Assembly (NCBI GenBank): GCA_003116995.1
Contig: BDSL01000036.1
Location: forward strand, 620,001 to 684,000
Direction of reading: 5' to 3'
DNA length: 64,000 bases
Source: Yamagishiella unicocca
Taxonomy: Eukaryota; Chlorophyta; Chlorophyceae; Chlamydomonadales; Volvocaceae
The position numbers were made by a program, and so were the translations under genes. A model generated the notes under the pieces. The model was given only the letters and a program-made list of their open reading frames with translations, was not told the origin of the DNA and searched no databases. Positions 32,557-44,251 of the stretch are shown here, in pieces; position 1 is the stretch's first letter, and each line of letters opens with the position of its first letter.

Positions 32557-35500
32557 TTACCGCCGGGCGCCGCCGCCCACCTTGGCCGCGTTCGTGTATG
32601 TGGGCTCGGGCTTCTTGGCGGGCACGGGCCGCACTGGCACCGCCGGCTCCACAGGCCCGTCCCCCAGCAGCAGCGCCAGCTTGTTCCGGTCCGCCACAAT
32701 GATCGAGTCGTCGCTGCCACCCGTGTTCGGAGGCCCGCTGCCGCCGGCGCCGCTACTGCCGTACTTCGTACGTGTTCGCATAGCGTTCGTGTTGCCGGGG
32801 GCACTCCCCACAGTCATCACGTTGGCCACACCGCCGCCGCCGCCGCTGCCGCCGCCAGCGACGCCGCCGGGGGGGTGCGGCTGGTGCGGCGGCGGTGACG
32901 CTGCCGAGCCGGGCATACCGGCGTACCCTGCGGACCCCGGCGGGCCCAGCGGCGTGTGCGCTTGCTGCTGCATCTGCATGGGGTGCATCTGCATGTGCAT
33001 GGGAAGCGGCTGCATGGCGGATCCAGGGGGGCCGTACGGATCCATGGGTCCACCCGGGTGGTACGGCGGTTGCCCGGGGTAGCCGCCTCTAGAGTTCGGC
33101 ACGCTCCCTGGAGCCATCCCCATCCCCATCGGGTGCGGCTGCATACCCATAGGGCCCATGTTGGGTCCCCATAGCTGCTGGCTGCCGGGGGTGGCTGGAC
33201 CGGCACCCGCTTGCGAGTATCCGTGGGATGGTCCGCTGGGCGCACCGCCGCCGGACTGCATCGGCGGTGAGCCGTAGCCGGGGGTGCCCTGGCCCAGCAG
33301 CTGGGGTGTGTGGGATCCGGGGCTGTCGGATCGAGGCAGGGCGGCCGTGCCGGTCATGGCCGAGTGCAGCGCCGCCTTGGCGGCGTTGGGCGTCTGGCTG
33401 CCGGACAGTACGGCGCTCTCCAACTGGATCAGTTTGGATCGCAGCCCCTCGATCTCGTCCAGCACCTTGGGGTGGGGTGTCGTGTGTGGGGCCGGGGGGG
33501 AAGGGTTCGTGTCGGCACGGCAGTGGAGCGCGGCGGAGAGGAGGTCAGAGGCAACGGCTCAGCCACAACCGGACGGACCCATGGGTCCAGATGGCATGAA
33601 CGCCCACACCTTCGGCGCCCTCACCGCCTTCCCCAACTAACGGTAGTGACACCTCTCCTCCTATGTCGGCCGATTCACACCGGTGTTTTTTCTCTACCCA
33701 CCCACCCACCCCTTACCATAGCCACCCCTTACCGCAGCCACCACCAGCTACGGCCCCCTCGCCACCCGCACCACCCACCACCCCCACCTTTCCCCGCAAC
33801 CCCACCACCCACCTCCCCGTGCTCCTGCGACAGCATCTGCCTGCCCGCTCTAAGCCGGTCGTTTTCCTTGGCTAGCCGGCCGTTCTCCTCGCTGAAACGA
33901 GCGAGCAACGACTGCAGCGCGGCGAGGCGGCGGCACCGGGGGGTTACATCGGGGGGTTACATCGGGTATTACAATAAACGAACCGGTAACGCGACTCGAG
34001 GGTTACATCGGGGGGGGGGTCGTGAGTGTGGGGCAGGGCAGGGCAGGGCTTTGCCGGGCCTTACGGCGGCCGCCGCCGGATGATGCTTTGCGCTTGTTGG
34101 TGTTGTCCATCGGTGAACGCGATGACGCCGCCGGATGGACCGCTGCATCATCCTCATCGCCATCACCATCATCATCGCTACCACACACACCCACCAGTGC
34201 GAGAGATGATGCGAGGTACCTTGCAAGCCGACCCGTGCTGACCCCCTGCCGCCCCCTCACCCCTTGTGTATCGATAGCATTGCTCGCTACATCACTCGTC
34301 ACTAAGCCGCGAGCACTGCGATCCCCGAGAAACCAACGTCCCGTTAACAAGCCGCCCCCAGACGGCCACTCCGCACCCACCCACCCTCCCGCATCTCGAA
34401 ACGTCTGTTGCTCTAAACGGTTTTCTTCCTTTCATACAAGGGCTTTCCTGCCAACCCACCTGCGTGTCCATCAGCCGCCGCATCATGTCGTCGTCTAAGG
34501 GCCCCGCGTGGCTGAGCCGCCGCGCCAGGCCGCCACCGCCCGACACCGACGCGGCCGCATCCACCGACATCCGCAGCGGCTCCAGATGCGCCGCCGAGGA
34601 GGCGGAGGACAACGAGTTTCGGAGCCCCTCGGCGGAGGCGGCGCCCACGCGCGGCGGCGCCAGCCGCGGCGGCGGCGGCAGGTGCGACGGCGGCGGCGGG
34701 TGCACTGCAGCGTTCACGCCGGGGGGATGCGACGCCTGACCCGCGGCGGCGGCGGCGGCGGCGCCGTCGCGGGTGCTGTCTCGGGTGCTGTCGCGGCTGC
34801 CGTCGCGGCTGCCGCCGCCGGATGTATCCTGGCTGAGGATGGAGGGCCAGGGCGCGTGGCTGCCGGTGAAGCTGGCGCCTGGGGAGATGCCTTCGATGCC
34901 GCCGGCGGAGCCGGGGGGCCAGGCGGGTCGCGTGGAGTGCAGCGGGGTGATGACCTCCCCGCCGTGGCCGCCTCCCGTCCGGAGCTGCTCCCGCAGGTAG
35001 GAGTTCTCTTGTCGCAGCAGCTCGATCTCCCGGCGGAGGTTTGCGATTTGCGCCTCCTGCGGGGGGGGCGGGAGGCGAGCGAGGAGGGGCGATTAGGGTT
35101 TCGGTCACGGGACGAAAAACGTCGACGGCAGCAGCACCACATCAATGGGGAGTCGCGACACGCGTGATGTCGGGGTTTCAGGGCTTGCGCGCACGATGAT
35201 AACACGGTTAACGGTTGACCATTAACGGCACTGGCAGGCGCGTGTGCTTGGTTGGGTCGGGGGCTGGCCAAACATGCCCGAGGCGGCGGCGGAAGCAGCA
35301 GCACCGGCCGGGAAGGGACACCAACACTACCTTGGCCGGTACAACCACAACAACCATTAGCTTCCCTTGCTTGGGGTTGGGTTGCTTCGGCACAGATGTG
35401 CTCTTCCCGGGTGCGGCAGGCCGCGCAACCCGGCGCCCCCTCCGCACCCCTCCCCGGCGCTCCCCGCACCCGCACCTTTGGGTCGTACTGCACGGTGGGT

Positions 35501-38500
35501 CGGTTCTGGATGTTTTTGGCGCGCGTGGCGTACGACAGCGTGGACAGCGTTTCCTCCACCGCCGTAGACGCGGGGCTGCAGCAGGCGATCATCAGCGCCA
35601 GTGCGTTGCCGCCGAGTGAGTCCATCAGCAGCTTGGTGAGCTTGGAATCCCTGGGGGGTAGCGAGGATTTGGCGACAAGACCGGCGGGGGATTACAATAA
35701 AAGAACGGGTAACGCGACTGGGGAAATGTAGCGTGTGCATAGCCTTCGGACACCGGGACGCGCGCGCATGCTACTGGACTAGGCTGGCCGGCCACACACA
35801 CGGACGCGACGACCGGCGGGGAGGAAGGGGGCCGGTGGGGGATGAGGGACCCCGCGGGCAGGGACACGGTGTGCACGTGCGTTGGAAAAATCCACAAACG
35901 AAATCCACAAACCAAAAAACGGAAGTAATTCCCTCCAGGCCCCCGAGGACAGGGTGTCTTTGTGGGGAGGAACCGGGGAGGGGGCAAGGAGGGGTCGTCT
36001 GGAGGGCAGCCGAGCCGCAGCATGCAAGGGCCTGGCTAGGGAGGACGAGCCCGTGGGCCGTGTGATTCGGGGCTACGTATGTCCCCCGGGGCGGGCCCCC
36101 TTCCCCTCTCCCCCTCTCCCCCGCCGCACCTGTACGGAATGTGTGCGCTGGTGCCGCTGCTGTCGCGCTCCGCCAGCGCGCTGATTACCTTGCCCAGGAC
36201 GAAGAGGCTCTTGTTGATGTTGGCGGTCTCCTTGAGCATGGCGCCCTCGGACTTGGTGTCCTGCGCACGTGGCGGGGAGCGGACGGTTGGGGGGCGGTTC
36301 GGGGGTAGGGGTAAGCAGGTAACGGTTGGGCGGCGGGCAGGCCCCTGCCCCTGCCCCTGGGCCCCCTGCCCCCGCTTCTGTCACTGCTGCCACCACCACC
36401 GCTACTGCCACCGCGGCTGCCACTGCCATTGCCACTGCTACTGCCACCGTTGCTGCTGCGACTACGACCCGTGTGGTCCAGGTCGCTTTGGACACACCAG
36501 CCTTTGTGGGGCTGGCTTGGTCAGCGGCAGCTATAAGGGATGCCAGGCACCCGCCAACCACTCAACTACTGCCACAGCCGCCCCCCGCCCGCCACAGCCG
36601 CCCCCTACCTTGAGACGCTCGCTGCCCGCCAGGTCCACGAACGAGATCTTGCCGATGCGGGGGGTGCCGAAGTCGGCAGCAGATGGGTCGGTCGGGGTCG
36701 CGTGTACGAAGATGGTCATGATGGAATGTGACCGGCTGGACTCGATGTTGAGCTCGTGGCTGCCCACGTGCCGGTGCTTCATGCCCGTACGGATCACCTG
36801 GGAGGATAAGGGGGAGGGGGGTAAGAGGGGAAGAAGTGGGAGGAGGAGGGGCGCGAGGGTGGGCGTATGGCGGAGCAACAGGAGGGCAGAGAGCTGCTTC
36901 GCCTTGAGAGGGCGCGGATAACCAGGACTTCCGCACGTGATAGCACGAAGCGTGGGGTCGAACAGAGGACCTGATCGATCCCCCCGGCCGAAGCCGCAGC
37001 GCGCTTGTCATGCTCACCTCCATCATGGTGTCGACCTTGGTACACGCAACTTGCTTGAGCCCCGGCACGAAGAAGCCCAGAGTGGCGTCCCACTTGACTG
37101 GCAGGTTCTTGGCCTGCAGGGGCAGCGGCATTGGGCCCGGCATCACAGGCTCCACTTTCGCGTTGCGAGGGGCAGCGAAGGCGGTGGGGGGCGCGTTTCG
37201 TTGTCGCCACGCCCAGCTCACCCTCACACCGCCGTACAAAATGACGTGGCAGCCAGTCCGAACCAGCCGCCCACGCCAAGCTCACTAGCACCCTTCCCCT
37301 CCTCCTCCCCACGCCATACACATCAACCGTCGCGTCAACGGTTTTTATGCCATCCTCCCCAGACACACACATCACGCCCGTGGTCTCCTCGCGCCCCCCC
37401 ACATGACCACACATACACACACATAACCGCACACACACGGCCACCCCGCTCCAGCCCTCCCCGTGCCCCGGGCTCACCTTGAGGTTCAGCAGGTCGTAGA
37501 TGCCCTCGTTGTAGATTTCCAAGTACGACGCGGCGATGGCGTACTTGGCGTCACCCTTCTTGGCCTCGATGGCGGTGAAGAGGTGCTGGATGCTGCGTGT
37601 GATGATGCCGTCGTGCGAGTCGCCCGAGTACGAGTCGCTGCGGATCACCTCCTCACGACCCGACATGGTGTACGTCTTGCCCGAACCTGGGCAACAGGAC
37701 GGAACAGGGCAGAGAGGAAACCCGTGGACGAACCACAACCGGACCCGGACCCGGGGGAAAACCAGGTTAGTGGCAGCAGCATCGTTTACCCCATCGTCAC
37801 CCAGGCTGGCCCAACTCCGAGTACAGCATATCGCAAGGTGGGACGCAGGGGGCAGGCGGCACCCGGGTCTACGGCCTATGCCTTCCCTACCACCGCGCCC
37901 CCAACAACCCAATGGCTTCATCCCTGCCCCGTCCGCCGCTGTCCCTCCGCCCCACCCCCCCTCGGGCCCTTGGGTTGTCGGCCGTGGATTCGCGGGTATA
38001 TAGTTTTACCCCCTCGGGCGCCCTGCTTCGCGAGTGGGAGCCCCCTGCCCACCTGTTTGGCCGTACGCAAAGATAGTGACGTTGTATCCCGCCAGTGCTG
38101 CGTCCAGCAGCTGCGGCACTCCGCAGAGGTGCAGCACATCGGCCTGGCTCACGTCGGGGCCCAGGCAGGCGTGGAACGCAAAGTCTCGCTGCATCGAGGT
38201 GCTCGCAGGGCCGGGGACCACCACCTGCCCGCCAGCGTGCGTGCATGTGCGGACGGACGGAGGGACGGGGAGCGGGCGGGGGGGCGGGGCATTGCCACGG
38301 CCGAGGCTTCAGTCCGAGTGAGTGGATGGGTGGGTGGAGGTGCAGGTGCTGTGCTATGCCTGCGCTGCCGTGCTGTCCTATGCTATGCTGTGCAGCGCTG
38401 GCGCGGCAGCATGGGCAGGACCCCCTCCCCGTGCCGTCCCAAGCTCCCAATCCTGCGCGGCATGGGGCTGACGCAGGGAGGTGTGCGCGGGGACAGCTGA

Positions 38501-40152
38501 CGTGGGCGCTCGGGGCCGGGCCCAGGCAGGGGGACTGACTGGCGCATTGCGTATTGGGGGTACGCCCACCACCACCCACAGCCCCGTCCCCCGACCACGC
38601 GCTCCGCTGCCGGCAGCCCCCACAAATGATGGCAACTCCCATCGGTAAAGGGCTGGAGGGCCAGCCGCCATGTTGCTACCGCACGATTCAACCTGACCTT
38701 TCGAAGCCCGTAACCCACCTTTATCGTGGTGTTGCTGTTGACCTGCACGACGTTCGTGCCGCCCTTTTCCGTTTCGTGCGAAAACAGGGGCCTTACGCGT
38801 ACGGCCACCTTTATGTTATCCGCCTCAGACAACTGCGGGTGTGTGCCGGGGTTAGAGGGAGGGGCGACGCAGCGTCAAGAGCCGCAGCCGCACCGGGCCC
38901 TCCCGGCAGAGGCGCGCTGGAACCGGCAGCGGCACCAGGCCCCCATGGCGGTAGCAGGATTGGAGATCCTGCATCCGCGCCCGCCACCCGCCGCCATCTG
39001 CCTGGCTAGTCGCCCGTGCTCCCGTCCATCACATCTTTCGGCCCCAGTCGCCCGTGCTCCCGTCCATCACATCTTCCATCGCCCACAGCCGCTCGCGTGC
39101 CTGTCAGGAGCCCCTGACAGACCTCCCCGTGGCGAGCCCCCCCTTCAGCACCCTCCCCGCCCACCAGCTGGCTGCTAGCGTTCCGCCCACCGCCACCCCA
39201 CCTGCCCCAGCCCACATTCTGCTGGCGCATACCCCCGCAGGCGAAAACAGCGGCCCTGCCCTGCCAGAGCCTCCCCCTAGCATTGCTACTGGCGTATCTT
39301 CTTGGGTTTATGCGCTATGGGATTGGGAGTGGTTCTTTCCCCGTTTTTTCATTGCGCAAGTATCGGCGCCTCTATTCACGTAAGCAAGAGGCCGCCCCGT
39401 AACACAAGGAATCCAGGGAGGGTCGTTGGCGGGCAACTGGGGTTCCGGACAACGCTGCTGTGGCGGAACTCTACTTTCTGGACCGACACTGCCTACGTAC
39501 ACCGTGTGGCCAGAGCTTGCTAGAGGTCCGCGTTGAACTGAGGAGACAGAGGCCCCTTGCGTCCCTCTCCCCACAGCAGGTTGGGCTAGAGTGCTGTCGG
39601 CGGTCTCTCCGTTTCGGACAGGGCAGCTGCCCGCGGCAAGCGTCGGGCCCACCCACCCACCCACACCCACCCGCCCACGCCTTCCCTTCTTAGCGACTTT
39701 TCATGACGTCACCACACCACAGACGCTCGCCCTTCCCACGCGCATCAGACATACACTGTTGCTCCCAGTCGCTGACCTGTCCTCCAGCCAGCCCCGCCTC
39801 AAATATCCCTCCCCTCCAATACCTTCCCCTAGCATTTCATTTCCTTCCCATGGCGTCCGCCCCAGTCGTGGCGCCGACCCGGAGGGCGCCTCACGTTTGT
39901 GGCCTGCACGGCGGGGCCTAGCGTGCCCGACATCGCCGTCCCCGTCCGGCCAGAGGACGCCAGCGGCGAGGGCCGGCTGTTCGCTGACGCTGCGCGCCCG
40001 CGGTTGCCCGGCGGCTGCATCATGGCCCCGCCGGAAAAGGAGGCGTCTGTCGGCATAGGTCGCATGCCGTCCAGCGGGGTGAGCGAGCTGCCGCGGGAGA
40101 CCGGCGTCGGCACGACCCCCGCGGCCAAGCCACTCACAGGTGGCGCGAACAT
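32557..40152 (-). CDS. Kinesin motor protein, KIF12-like (kinesin-12 group), 982 aa
   Basis: Eleven in-phase minus-strand exons: 40152-39895, 38832-38719, 38224-38053, 37686-37478, 37113-37018, 36797-36609, 36260-36130, 35650-35476, 35056-34460, 33911-33813 and 33465-32557 (TAA). Residues 1-86 are a Ser/Pro/Gly-rich head. The motor spans about 93-448: [13 protein letters not shown]-loop GQTGSGKT (179-186), switch [10 protein letters not shown] (300-308), switch II DLAGSE (338-343), [13 protein letters not shown], and the neck-side NPxxVQYDPK-like end. The insert [16 protein letters not shown] resembles the KIF12 sequence at this place and drives the subfamily call. Short coiled coils follow (449-475 and 648-700). 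The tail is long, Gly/Pro/Met-rich and disordered-looking. It is an N-terminal-motor ATPase expected to be plus-end directed. Spindle, cell-plate or ciliary roles are all possible. Confidence 0.92.
33934..34016. repeat. GGGGGGTTACATCG repeats in a kinesin intron
   Basis: Three GGGTTACATCGGG-like units surround a 32-base element (33967-33998) that also occurs in another intron of the same gene (35690-35721). Confidence 0.75.
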
Positions 40153-42744
40153 GGCCTGCGGGCGTAGAGAGGGATGCGTCAGCCCCCCGTGCGTGCCTAG
40201 GAGGTGATGCAGGCTGAAGCACATGCCAAGCCACGGTGAACAACCAGCGACAAGAGCAACATAGGGAAGACAATAGACTGTCGTAACCATAAAAACGCAA
40301 GCAATTTAGATTTGTCTCCACGCTTAGGAGGCTATGAGCGGTCACGACGGCTTATAACGTGAATAACTTAACATGCGGCCCGAGCCTACCGCGCTCTCGA
40401 TATGGCTATTTACCTATGCCAGTACAGAAGGAGCGGAGCGGCAGCTCTCTCCGCCCGCCTGAGTCACCGTTCGCAGAAAGGAGCAAGGACGCACTCCATA
40501 TCAAAGCAGCGGCTACACCGACTTATGGTGTTGTAATTTATCTTTGTAATACAAGGAACGACCGCGAATTGAATTCAGGACAGGCTGGACAGCAACAAGG
40601 AGGTATGGTGTTGTGCATAACCTTTCAAAGGATTAGTAACACACTGCGTCATATAAAGGGACTTTATCGGAAGACAACAGTGAATGGGAAAAACTAGCTC
40701 CCGATATTGGAAAAAACTACCGCGAGTGTACGGGACAGCACCTCGCTCGGTTCTCTTACATGGGCGGCAATACGCCAACGGATTGTGTCATGCGCACGAT
40801 TCTAAGTTACAAGGCAGGCATCTAACCAGCTTGATTAGCGGGCTACCTTTGCATTCAACCAGGGTGCATATGGGTCACCCGGGGCGAAGGGACTCTCTTT
40901 GATCCTGATCCTACTTTGTAATGTGTCGAACAGTGACATTTTTTCTGTTGGAAATAGGGGCTCCGGATTCACCATGCATGTCCGAGTCGCCCCAGCCTGA
41001 TTCACATGGCCGAATTGGCACTGGCAATCCTTGGCCGATACTTTACATAACATGAACCCATTGTGATCAAAAGTTGTGCACGACTTTGGGGTTGAAACAC
41101 TGTTATGTCTATTCGCACTGATTGTACGGATGACAGCCGTTCGTCCCAAGGGACTGGCGGACTGCTTAACAACGAGCGTCAGCAGTTTATTAGCATGACG
41201 ATACACTTTCTTCTGTAAATTATAATCAATTTTTGGTGCACACCGTGGCTGTCACCTGGGAGTATTAGTCCGGCACAGCCTATCCATTTCTTCTCCGGCG
41301 AAAGTCACCGGTATCAAGCCATCATAAATATCAGCACGTTGAGAAATTTTTTCCCAGCCGTTCAACACGTCTGGCAAGCAGGTAATTTTCGCGTTTCGGG
41401 AGGGGCGGTTTGACCAAGCCAAGCCAACAGCGTGGCCATCTCATGCCATGGTCCATACCAGCTCGCCAGCTGGGCAAAGAAATTCATTCATCGTGTCAAC
41501 CACCCTCTCCTTGATGGCAGTATGGACGAGACGCTTAACCTCAAAAACGTCCGATTATTTTATACACCTCGTTCCTTAATCTCTCACGTTCAGGTGTTCG
41601 CCTAGCTAGTGGCCAAAGGTGGGTACCTTGAATTTGACGTCAAGTTAATTGTTGGTGGGAAAGACGCCAGCTTTGAATGTATCATGCAACTTGAGGCTTA
41701 GGTGGCGCACCCGCCAGTTCAACGCTATTTGCTCATTCGATATTTGATCTTGCATGCCATGATTATCATCAAATTATATTTTTGATGGGTTCACATTTGT
41801 TCTATTTGGGCCCTGGATGCTGGCTACATTGTAGCAAATTGTGTCCCCATGCGCAAACAGCCCACGTTGTTATTATTTTCAATGTGCAGGGGTGCGCAAG
41901 ATGGGTACTGTGAAATCTGGAGCCGGTCGCTCCAAGGTCGCGCGGAAAGTGGTACGCCATTTTGGGGGGCTGTTGGGGCAACTAGGGTGAAGGTAATGCA
42001 TTCATGGGGATGGCAAATTATACGCAAGTACAACCTTCCTGGTTTGAGGTGATCCTTAGTTGAGGATGAGGAGGTATCATAGAATCATACTACAAACTGA
42101 TGACACCCATCGGCTCAAGCAGGGGCTAAGCACGGATAGTGAAATAAAAACTCCGAAGCTTCCGAGGGATGTGTGGATTTGTGGCGTCAAAACCCCCATC
42201 ATTACTCCTGTGTCACACATACACTGGGTATGTGAGTAATCGTTTTTAAAATCAAGTAACGCAAACGAAAAAACCTCCAACGGGAGTATTCAAGTACGAT
42301 GCTCTGCATATTTGGTTGCAGAACACCCAACGTATGGCCCAAAGAGTATAACACCCCTCCGAACACATAGCACCTTGCTGTTTGTGCCGCGCACCCCTCC
42401 TTGTAATTTTTTGGGCGCCGTTGTGACCATGGTCTATCGCACATGTGTCACGCCATTGAGTCAAATGTTCAGCAACCCATGTAGAAGCACGGACGAGGAC
42501 ATGACTTCTCTCTCCGTGTGCGTGCAACACAGGCGGTGACCGCGTCACGAAGTGTAGGACGGTCCTCACTGCGCAAAGGTACGTTCTGTGCACATATCAA
42601 TGCACCATTGCGGAGAGGGCACCGTAATTCCGTGCTTCATGCACGCATCCACGTCAGTGTAAGGGCGATTATGATGGAAATCGGTCGCCGGAATCACTTC
42701 CCTGGAGTTGCCATAAACCAAGAGCACACGTGACGACTGGATAT
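40153..42744. other. Divergent intergenic region, kinesin (-) and AT-hook gene (+)
   Basis: About 2.6 kb between two outward-facing genes, so it should hold both promoters. Base composition is more AT-rich than the genes. I see no conserved protein, tRNA-like fold or transposon end. Confidence 0.5.
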
Positions 42745-44251
42745 ATGGTATCAAGCTTACCCAGCACTAAGGATACTATTTATGACTTGGCATCAGTCAA
42801 TATACTTGCCTCTGACTCTGCCATCCCAGGTGGCGCCGCTGCGTCCCTGCCCCAGAAAAGTCCAGCCAAGCAGGGGAGGCCATCCTCGCGTTTGACGGCG
42901 GAGAAGAGCAGACCGGATAAAGTTAATGGCTTGACGCCTGCTAAGCGCGGTCGTGGCAGGCCTCGCAAGGACGCTGCTGCACGAAGCGCAGGTGAGGGCC
43001 TGAGTGCTCGGGCATGGGCATAAGCTGATGCGCCGTGCTGTGTTTGGTGCAACAAACATTCATGGGCTTGCGAAATACCTTTCCCAGCGCCTTAGTTTTC
43101 ATTTTGCTGGAGTCTTACGCCTTCGCGACTAAGCACCTGCACACATGCCGCTATCCATAGGCGCATTGGCTCCGAAAGACAAGAGCGCCGTGCCGCTGCT
43201 CGGCAAGCGCAAGGCTGCAAATGCGGCGAAGATTGGCGGTTCGCCGGTCGCTGATGTACAGAAAGCAAGCCAGGGCATGAGCACACGGGGCCAGCGTGCC
43301 CAGCCCAAGGCTGCTGTTGCCATCACGAAAAAAGCGGCTGTCAAGGATCTGTCTTCCAAACGCCAGGGCGGTCGGCTGCCGAGGAAGCTGCAGCCCGTTG
43401 AGTCGCGGAAGCCTGTGCGCGTGAGTTTGTCGGCCGCCCCTATGGCCAAGCGCAAGCCCGGTCGGCCCCCAAAGGTCAGGCCTGAAGCCTTGGCAGCTGC
43501 TCCCGAAGCAAAGCGCGCGCCAGGGCGACCCGCGAAGATCACGTCGGCGGCAGGAGCTGTGGTGCGGCAATCTTCCGCCGCTGCAGCTGCCCGCGCGCCA
43601 GCATCTAAGCGCACATCCCGTCGGATTTTGCCCCGCCAAGGGGTGGTGGCGGCAACAACGACGTCGGGCGCGGCGGCGGCGAACGCGCCAGCGACCAAGC
43701 GCAAAATGGGGCGCCCTACGAAACGCATGGCGGCAGCGAAGGCAGCGGACATGAGCGCTGTGGACGCCAAGCGCGCGCCCCGCCCCGCCTCGAACGGTCA
43801 GCCGCCGAAACCGGAGCAGGAGCGGGCGGGTACGCAGCAGGGCGATGCTACGGCGGTTAAGCGCAAGCCCGGCCGGCCCCCAAAGCGGAAGATGACGGAG
43901 GAGGACGGCCAGGAGGTGCACCCTCAAGATGCAGAGAACGCCGTCGTTGCTGTTGCTGCACAAGCTCCCAAGCGCCGGGGCAGGCCTGCCAAGAAGCCTC
44001 GCGTTGGGGACGCTCTGCCTGCCGCTGTGGCGGCTGCTCCTGCGGCCCAACCGGAACCATCTGCTGTTGGGGAGGCCCGTAGCGCCGTGGAGGAGCTTGT
44101 TGTGGGATTGCCGTCGTCCAGGCGCATGGCTGGAAGGTCGCGCAAGCAACCGACGCCTAATGCGTCCGCGCTACGGCAGCTGGCTCCAACGGGTGCGCAG
44201 AGCGCCGGGAAGGATGCGATCAGTCCCTGGCGCCTGTGGAGGTTCTGGTAG
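42745..44251 (+). CDS. AT-hook DNA-binding protein, 445 aa
   Basis: Two exons, 42745-42991 and 43161-44251 (TAG), in matching phase. The ATG at 42745 (MVSSLPSTKD) is the first in frame after the upstream stops. The protein is Lys/Arg/Ala/Pro-rich and carries six AT-hook cores: KRGRGRPRKD (67-76), KRKPGRPP (179-186), KRAPGRPA (200-207), KRKMGRPT (262-269), KRKPGRPPK (316-324) and KRRGRPAK (353-360). A degenerate KQGRP lies near 42-46. No other domain is visible. AT hooks bind the minor groove of AT-rich DNA, so a nuclear, HMGA-like architectural or chromatin role is likely. In a GC-rich genome such a protein would favour the AT-rich intergenic stretches, which is an inference. The last residues (SPWRLWRFW) are odd and a further 3' exon cannot be excluded. 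Confidence 0.85.

Noticed and set aside
31140..32702. 520-codon plus-strand frame
   Set aside because: Composition is Pro/Ser/His/Arg without pattern, overlaps a minisatellite and the antisense of the kinesin tail, and has no motif.
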